This document shows positions 60,227 through 64,000 of a stretch of DNA of 64,000 nucleotides, piece by piece (within the stretch, counting starts at the first letter, position 1; each line of letters opens with the position of its first letter). A program made the position numbers and the translations under genes. The DNA is taken from positions 1-64,000 of the forward strand of contig CALZID010000011.1 of the NCBI GenBank assembly GCA_945787805.1, written 5' to 3'. The notes beneath the pieces were generated by a model. That model searched no databases. It was given only the letters and a program-made list of their open reading frames with translations, and was not told the DNA's origin. Source of the DNA: an uncultured Clostridia bacterium. Its GTDB lineage: Bacteria > Bacillota > Clostridia > Oscillospirales > Acutalibacteraceae.

Positions 60227-61724
60227 TATTTGCCTCTGCTGTTTCGCTTTCGCAACGAGCCTTAATTTCTTCAAGCATCTTCTTGTGACTTGCGCCTGAA
60301 ATGTTATAGAACGCCATAGGTACGAGCATAAGCAGATAGCCGATTGCGGGAAGAATTGTTGTCATAAAGAACAGAGCTTTGTTTGTTGCCGCATTCTGAA
60401 TTAACGAACCTTCCGTATGTGCCACATATCCCGTAAACGAAAGAATTGCAAGACCGATTGAAGATGATACGGAGTTTTCGATTTTACCTGTGAAAGACAT
60501 AATCGAAAGCATAATACCCTCAACACGAGTGCCTGTTTTCCATTGAATATAGTCAACCGTTTCCGCTTCCATTTCTTTCTGCATAAGATTTTTACATTCA
60601 AGAGGGATTGCGGTAAGTCCCGTAAAGAGAACAATAAGAATACCGATAGGAAGCGATACTACCGAACCGGGTTCTTTATTGATAAGTCCGTTATAGCAGG
60701 TAACCGCAAACAGAACATGGAAAGCAATGGCGAGAACACAGCATACTCTGTAAAATTTTCTCGGGTCCGAACGGGAGCCTAATTTTTCAACGATTTTCGG
60801 AACACCGATTCCGGCGATAAGAAAGCCGGGGAATGTGATAACATCAATAAATACATTGTATTTTGTTGTAAACATAAGGTCAGCAACAAAATAGAAAGAA
60901 ACCTGATTTGCAACCTTAACAAGCAAGAAGAAAAGGTTTGCTATAAAGAGCATAAGAAGCGGTCTGTTTTTGAAAAGAAGCTTAAAGCACTCGGCAACCG
61001 ACGGTGCGTCTTCTTTATGATGGCAACGCTCCTGAGTGTTTTTGAAAGTGAGCCTTGTAAATGCAATAATACCGATTGCCGAAACCACTGCCCCGGTAAG
61101 ATATGCAGAAGCAGTATGAGTGTTGAAATAAGGCAGCCAGCCGGCACAGGCAACGAAAAGCCCCGGTAATGCGCCTGTAATCGAACGCACAATGGAACTT
61201 ACGCCGAAAAGTTTTGTTCGTTCAATTCCGTTAGGCGTAATTGAAAATGCCAACGCACCCATGGGAATGTCAAAAGCGGTATATGTAACATCAAGTCCTA
61301 CAAACAGAAATGCAGTCCATGCTATACACGCCCAACCGGGAACGCTTTCGGGAATTCCCAAGAAGAATAAGAGCATGACGCCCGACACAAACCAGGGCGC
61401 AATTTTGATATAGGGGCGCATCTGCCCGTGTTTTGTTCTCGTTTTATCAACGATAACGCCCATCATCGGGTCGTTAATTGCGTCAAAAATACCGCAATAA
61501 AGTCTGATTTGCGACGCAATTCCCATAGGGTCATTAAATCTTTTGAGCAAAATATTTGTCAAAAAATAGTTCAAATATTTTGACCCCGTCATTGAAGTGA
61601 ACATTCCCTGCGCACCGCGGCCGAGAGCATAAGAAATTGTTTCTCGCCATGTAAGGTATGTTTCTTCACCCACATCTTTTTTTACTGTTTTTGAGTCTAA
61701 AAATCCTTTTACGCTAAATCCCAT
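60219..61724 (-). CDS. GPH-family sugar:cation symporter (second of pair)
   Basis: 501 residues from ATG 61724 (AAGGA 8 bases upstream; ATG 61730 is too close to it). 12 transmembrane helices. DAINDPMMGVIVDKTRTKHGQMRPYI is the MelB-type N-terminal signature, and FDIPMGALAFSITPNGIERTKLFG follows. A cytosolic N-terminal extension of about 35 residues is unusual for the family. Its gene lies 14 bases after the first GPH gene and overlaps the metallophosphoesterase start. Confidence 0.85.
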   Translation of the reverse strand: MGFSVKGFLDSKTVKKDVGEETYLTWRETISYALGRGAQGMFTSMTGSKYLNYFLTNILLKRFNDPMGIASQIRLYCGIFDAINDPMMGVIVDKTRTKHGQMRPYIKIAPWFVSGVMLLFFLGIPESVPGWACIAWTAFLFVGLDVTYTAFDIPMGALAFSITPNGIERTKLFGVSSIVRSITGALPGLFVACAGWLPYFNTHTASAYLTGAVVSAIGIIAFTRLTFKNTQERCHHKEDAPSVAECFKLLFKNRPLLMLFIANLFFLLVKVANQVSFYFVADLMFTTKYNVFIDVITFPGFLIAGIGVPKIVEKLGSRSDPRKFYRVCCVLAIAFHVLFAVTCYNGLINKEPGSVVSLPIGILIVLFTGLTAIPLECKNLMQKEMEAETVDYIQWKTGTRVEGIMLSIMSFTGKIENSVSSSIGLAILSFTGYVAHTEGSLIQNAATNKALFFMTTILPAIGYLLMLVPMAFYNISGASHKKMLEEIKARCESETAEANNG

Positions 61725-61738
61725 TTTCATCTTCCTTA

Positions 61739-63139
61739 TTAAGCCTTTTCGCTTTCTCTCTTTTCGATAATATAATCGTGCACTTTATCTGCAAGCTCGC
61801 CGTAAACCTTGAATTTGCTTCTGAATACAATCAGTGAAGCCAGCAAGAACAACATGGGCACGCCGAAGCAAATAATACCGATACCTGTTTTTGTCATATC
61901 GTTGATGCCAACACCTGCGGCAATCTGACCGCTGTAATTCATAACTGCAAGTCCGCCGAAGAGCACCATGGTCTGTATTGTATATGCCATTTTCTGCAAA
62001 AAGCCTTTCATTGAGAAAGTAATGCTTTCACTTCTCTCACCGTTTTTATATTCACCGTAGTCAACAATATCCGCAAGGAAAATGGTCTGCGAAACGAACA
62101 TTGAAGAAACGCCCACCGATGCGAGAATATAGCAAATATCCATAACAAGCGGATTAAGCTTTAAAATCGGCCCTGTTATGAGCATTACGGCATAGCCTAT
62201 AATTGCAGTACTTAATGAAATTGTGTATGTTTGTCTTTTTGAGAACCACTTTGTAAGCACGGGCACAACTAAAAGTCCCAACACGGAGCCCACCGTACCG
62301 ATAAGCTGGAAGGTGGACTGTAATTTTGAGTTTCCCAAGGAATCGGTAAAATAATAAACCGCAGTTGAGCTTGTGAGATACCAGCCCGCATTTGAAAGCA
62401 TTGCAAAAATAATGAATACAACCAACTGGTCATTGCTCTTGATAACTTCAAAAACCTGTTTAAGACTGAATTTTTTCTTTTCACCGTAAACTACATTTGT
62501 TTCTTTTGTCACAAGAATACACACTGATGAAAATCCGACGAGAGCAATACCGCAAATTCCTGCCCAACGGGAAAATCCCGAAGCGCTGTATCCCTTTGTG
62601 TCGGTCATACCGCTTGAAAGAAGCGGACAGATAATGGGGGTTAAAACAGAAATAATACCCTGACCGAGACCTGAAAATGTTCTTGCTATTGTCGCAACAA
62701 GATTTCTCTCTTTTTCTTCGCTTGTGAATGACGGCACCATTGACCAATAGGGAATATCCGCCATTGTGTTAGTCATACCCCACAGCACATACATAACGGC
62801 AATATAAATATAAAGGGGAAGTCCGCTCATTCCGAAAGATGTGAACAAAAGGAATAAAACAACCGCATTACACACGGCGCCTATTAAAATCCAAGGTCTG
62901 TATTTGCCGAATTTTGTTCTTGTATTGTCAACGATTGTGCCCATCATCGGGTCGTTTATTCCGTCCCAGATACGGGCAATGGGTGTTATGAGAAGCAAAA
63001 AGCCTTCTTCTAATCCCAGCACGCTTGAAAGATAATAAGAAAGATATGAATAGAACATACCGTAACTTAAATCGAGACCGATTGCACCCACGCCGTAACC
63101 CAATGCAGTTTTTAAAATACCGTTCTTTTTAGTTGCCAT
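61739..63139 (-). CDS. GPH-family sugar:cation symporter (first of pair)
   Basis: 466 residues from ATG 63139 (GAGGTC about 10 bases upstream; GTG 63157 is an alternative). 12 transmembrane helices with RIWDGINDPMMGTIVDNTRTKFGKYRPWIL and DIPYWSMVPSFTSEEKERN typical of MelB/XynP-like carriers. It overlaps the end of the small membrane-protein gene by 11 bases. Two non-identical carriers side by side may form a pair for related oligosaccharides or act separately. Confidence 0.86.
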   Translation of the reverse strand: MATKKNGILKTALGYGVGAIGLDLSYGMFYSYLSYYLSSVLGLEEGFLLLITPIARIWDGINDPMMGTIVDNTRTKFGKYRPWILIGAVCNAVVLFLLFTSFGMSGLPLYIYIAVMYVLWGMTNTMADIPYWSMVPSFTSEEKERNLVATIARTFSGLGQGIISVLTPIICPLLSSGMTDTKGYSASGFSRWAGICGIALVGFSSVCILVTKETNVVYGEKKKFSLKQVFEVIKSNDQLVVFIIFAMLSNAGWYLTSSTAVYYFTDSLGNSKLQSTFQLIGTVGSVLGLLVVPVLTKWFSKRQTYTISLSTAIIGYAVMLITGPILKLNPLVMDICYILASVGVSSMFVSQTIFLADIVDYGEYKNGERSESITFSMKGFLQKMAYTIQTMVLFGGLAVMNYSGQIAAGVGINDMTKTGIGIICFGVPMLFLLASLIVFRSKFKVYGELADKVHDYIIEKRESEKA

Positions 63140-63317
63140 TTTGCGCTCTGACCTCACTTATTGCCATTTTCAACTCATCTTGAATTTCGGGGAATTCTCT
63201 TGAAAAATTTTCTTGCCTTTCTTCATATTTTGAAAGAGCCAAAGAAAAGACTCCCACTGTTGCCGCAACAAACGGAGCAGCTTTAACCGCTGTTTTAATA
63301 AGTTTTTTAGCATCCAT
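63129..63317 (-). CDS. Small single-pass membrane protein
   Basis: 62 residues: MDAKKLIKTAVKAAPFVAAT, one hydrophobic segment (about 10-30), then a charged helical tail (SKYEERQENFSREFPEIQDE). No family recognised. Its ATG shares a base with the argB stop (TGATG) and its end overlaps the next transporter by 11 bases, so it is translated as part of the operon. A transporter accessory role is conceivable; nothing in the sequence proves it. Confidence 0.65.
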   Translation of the reverse strand: MDAKKLIKTAVKAAPFVAATVGVFSLALSKYEERQENFSREFPEIQDELKMAISEVRAQNGN

Positions 63318-64000
63318 CAGTCACGGGTCACCACCGTTCCCACAGTTTTTGCACCGATAAATTCGGAAATAATATTGTATTTCACTCTGCCGTTGAGAAT
63401 TGCAACTTCTCTGACACCGTTTTCAATGAGATTTACAATATTGCGGATTTTGGGAATCATACCGCCTTTTGCCAATCCGCTGTCAAGAAGCATTTTTGCC
63501 TTTTCAACGCTGATTCGTTCAAGTGCGGTTTTTTCATTTTCACTGTCAAGAAAAATTCCGTTTACATCGGTAATATAAACCAAACAGTCCGCACCCAACG
63601 CAAGAGCCGCTTGACCTGCGGCGTCGTCCGCATTGATGTTTACCGAGCCCAAAGCATCGCACATTCCGACGGGAGATAACACAACTGTGTAGCCTTTATC
63701 AAAAAGTGTGTCGATAAGGGTTGTGTCAACCTTTTTGATGTCACCCACTCTGCCCAATGACTTACCGTTTATATATTTAGGCGTAGCCTTAAAAATTTTA
63801 CCGTCAGCACCGCTGATGCCAACCGCTGAAATATTGCTTTGAGAAAAGCGCTCAACAATTTTTTTGTTGACGCTGCCCGAAAGCACCATCTCAACCACAT
63901 TCATTTCGTCGTCACCGGTAACACGGTAGCCTTCATAAAATTCAGATTTTAATCCCATTTTGTCAAGCGTTTTAGTGATTTCTTTGCCGCCGCCGTGCAC
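63317..64000 (-). CDS. argB: Acetylglutamate kinase (5' end outside window)
   Basis: 227 residues visible; the start lies beyond 64000. It phosphorylates N-acetylglutamate in arginine synthesis. Amino-acid-kinase motifs: HGGGKEI at the visible start, VGISGADGKIFKA, the NINADDAAGQAALALGAD region that binds substrate, LVYITDVNGIF, and KGGMIPKIRNIVNLIENGV. Unusually it heads, or sits within, an operon that continues into sugar symporters and phosphoesterases rather than other arg genes. The upstream part cannot be seen. Confidence 0.93.
   Translation of the reverse strand: MHGGGKEITKTLDKMGLKSEFYEGYRVTGDDEMNVVEMVLSGSVNKKIVERFSQSNISAVGISGADGKIFKATPKYINGKSLGRVGDIKKVDTTLIDTLFDKGYTVVLSPVGMCDALGSVNINADDAAGQAALALGADCLVYITDVNGIFLDSENEKTALERISVEKAKMLLDSGLAKGGMIPKIRNIVNLIENGVREVAILNGRVKYNIISEFIGAKTVGTVVTRD

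Overview
The window looks like the chromosome of an anaerobic, endospore-forming Clostridia member, most likely an Oscillospirales/Ruminococcaceae-type gut or environmental bacterium. The reasons are the spore-specific genes (sipL-spoIVA side by side, yabP-yabQ, a SleB-like cortex hydrolase), the Firmicute-type GlgC+GlgD glycogen pathway, strong AGGAGG-type ribosome binding sites, a CCA-encoding tRNA, consensus TTGACA/TATAAT promoters, and many glycoside hydrolases and GPH-type sugar symporters. No rRNA gene lies inside the window, but two tandem consensus promoters at the left edge point out of it towards what is probably an rRNA operon. Taxonomy is an inference from gene content only.

Layout. 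1-370: rRNA-type promoters and leader (minus). 369-2336: SleB-like hydrolase, then a repeat-rich, AT-rich patch holding one unrecognised exported protein. 2357-7681: complete late shikimate operon aroB-aroA-aroC-chorismate mutase-aroEK fusion-aroQ (minus). 8031-11739: trpS, a 47-residue small protein and a polar amino acid ABC transporter. 11883-16698: GtrA protein, cohesin-like surface protein, a small gene with a LexA-type operator, a zinc-ribbon membrane protein, a GPH symporter and a Dus enzyme. 16773-19859: sigma-E-type promoter, sipL and spoIVA. 19926-27836: GH36 alpha-galactosidase and the glgB-glgC-glgD-glgA operon. 28019-32524: first copy of a 284-bp structured repeat, a heterodimeric ABC exporter and its MarR regulator with promoter and operator. 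32667-38647: an isolated eight-gene phage head/packaging cassette. 38693-41769: SLC45-like transporter, tRNA-Thr, an array of short palindromes reading into a four-helix-bundle gene, and a gene remnant. 41801-45930: HTH-membrane protein pair, lipid kinase, RNA methyltransferase. 46010-46293: second copy of the structured repeat. 46301-51069: GH30 enzyme, hpf, fumarase alpha, S1 protein, divIC, yabQ, yabP. 51177-57375: permuted GH3, SulP transporter, gapA and a small HATPase protein. 57433-64000: an operon of partial argB, a small membrane protein, two GPH symporters and two metallophosphoesterases.

How it fits together. Most of the window is ordinary core metabolism organised in minus-strand operons: sugar uptake and glycoside cleavage feed glycolysis (gapA) and glycogen storage (glgBCDA), with the shikimate and amino acid uptake genes beside them. 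Accessory or unexplained material is concentrated at 1.1-2.4 kb, 7.8-8.0 kb, 28.0-28.3 kb, 32.6-38.7 kb, 40.7-41.8 kb and 46.0-46.3 kb.

The best candidates for something undescribed are the palindrome array plus four-helix-bundle gene at 40857-41425, the 284-bp multi-branched repeat present twice, and the stand-alone capsid/packaging cassette. All gene functions are read from motifs by eye; no database search was run.
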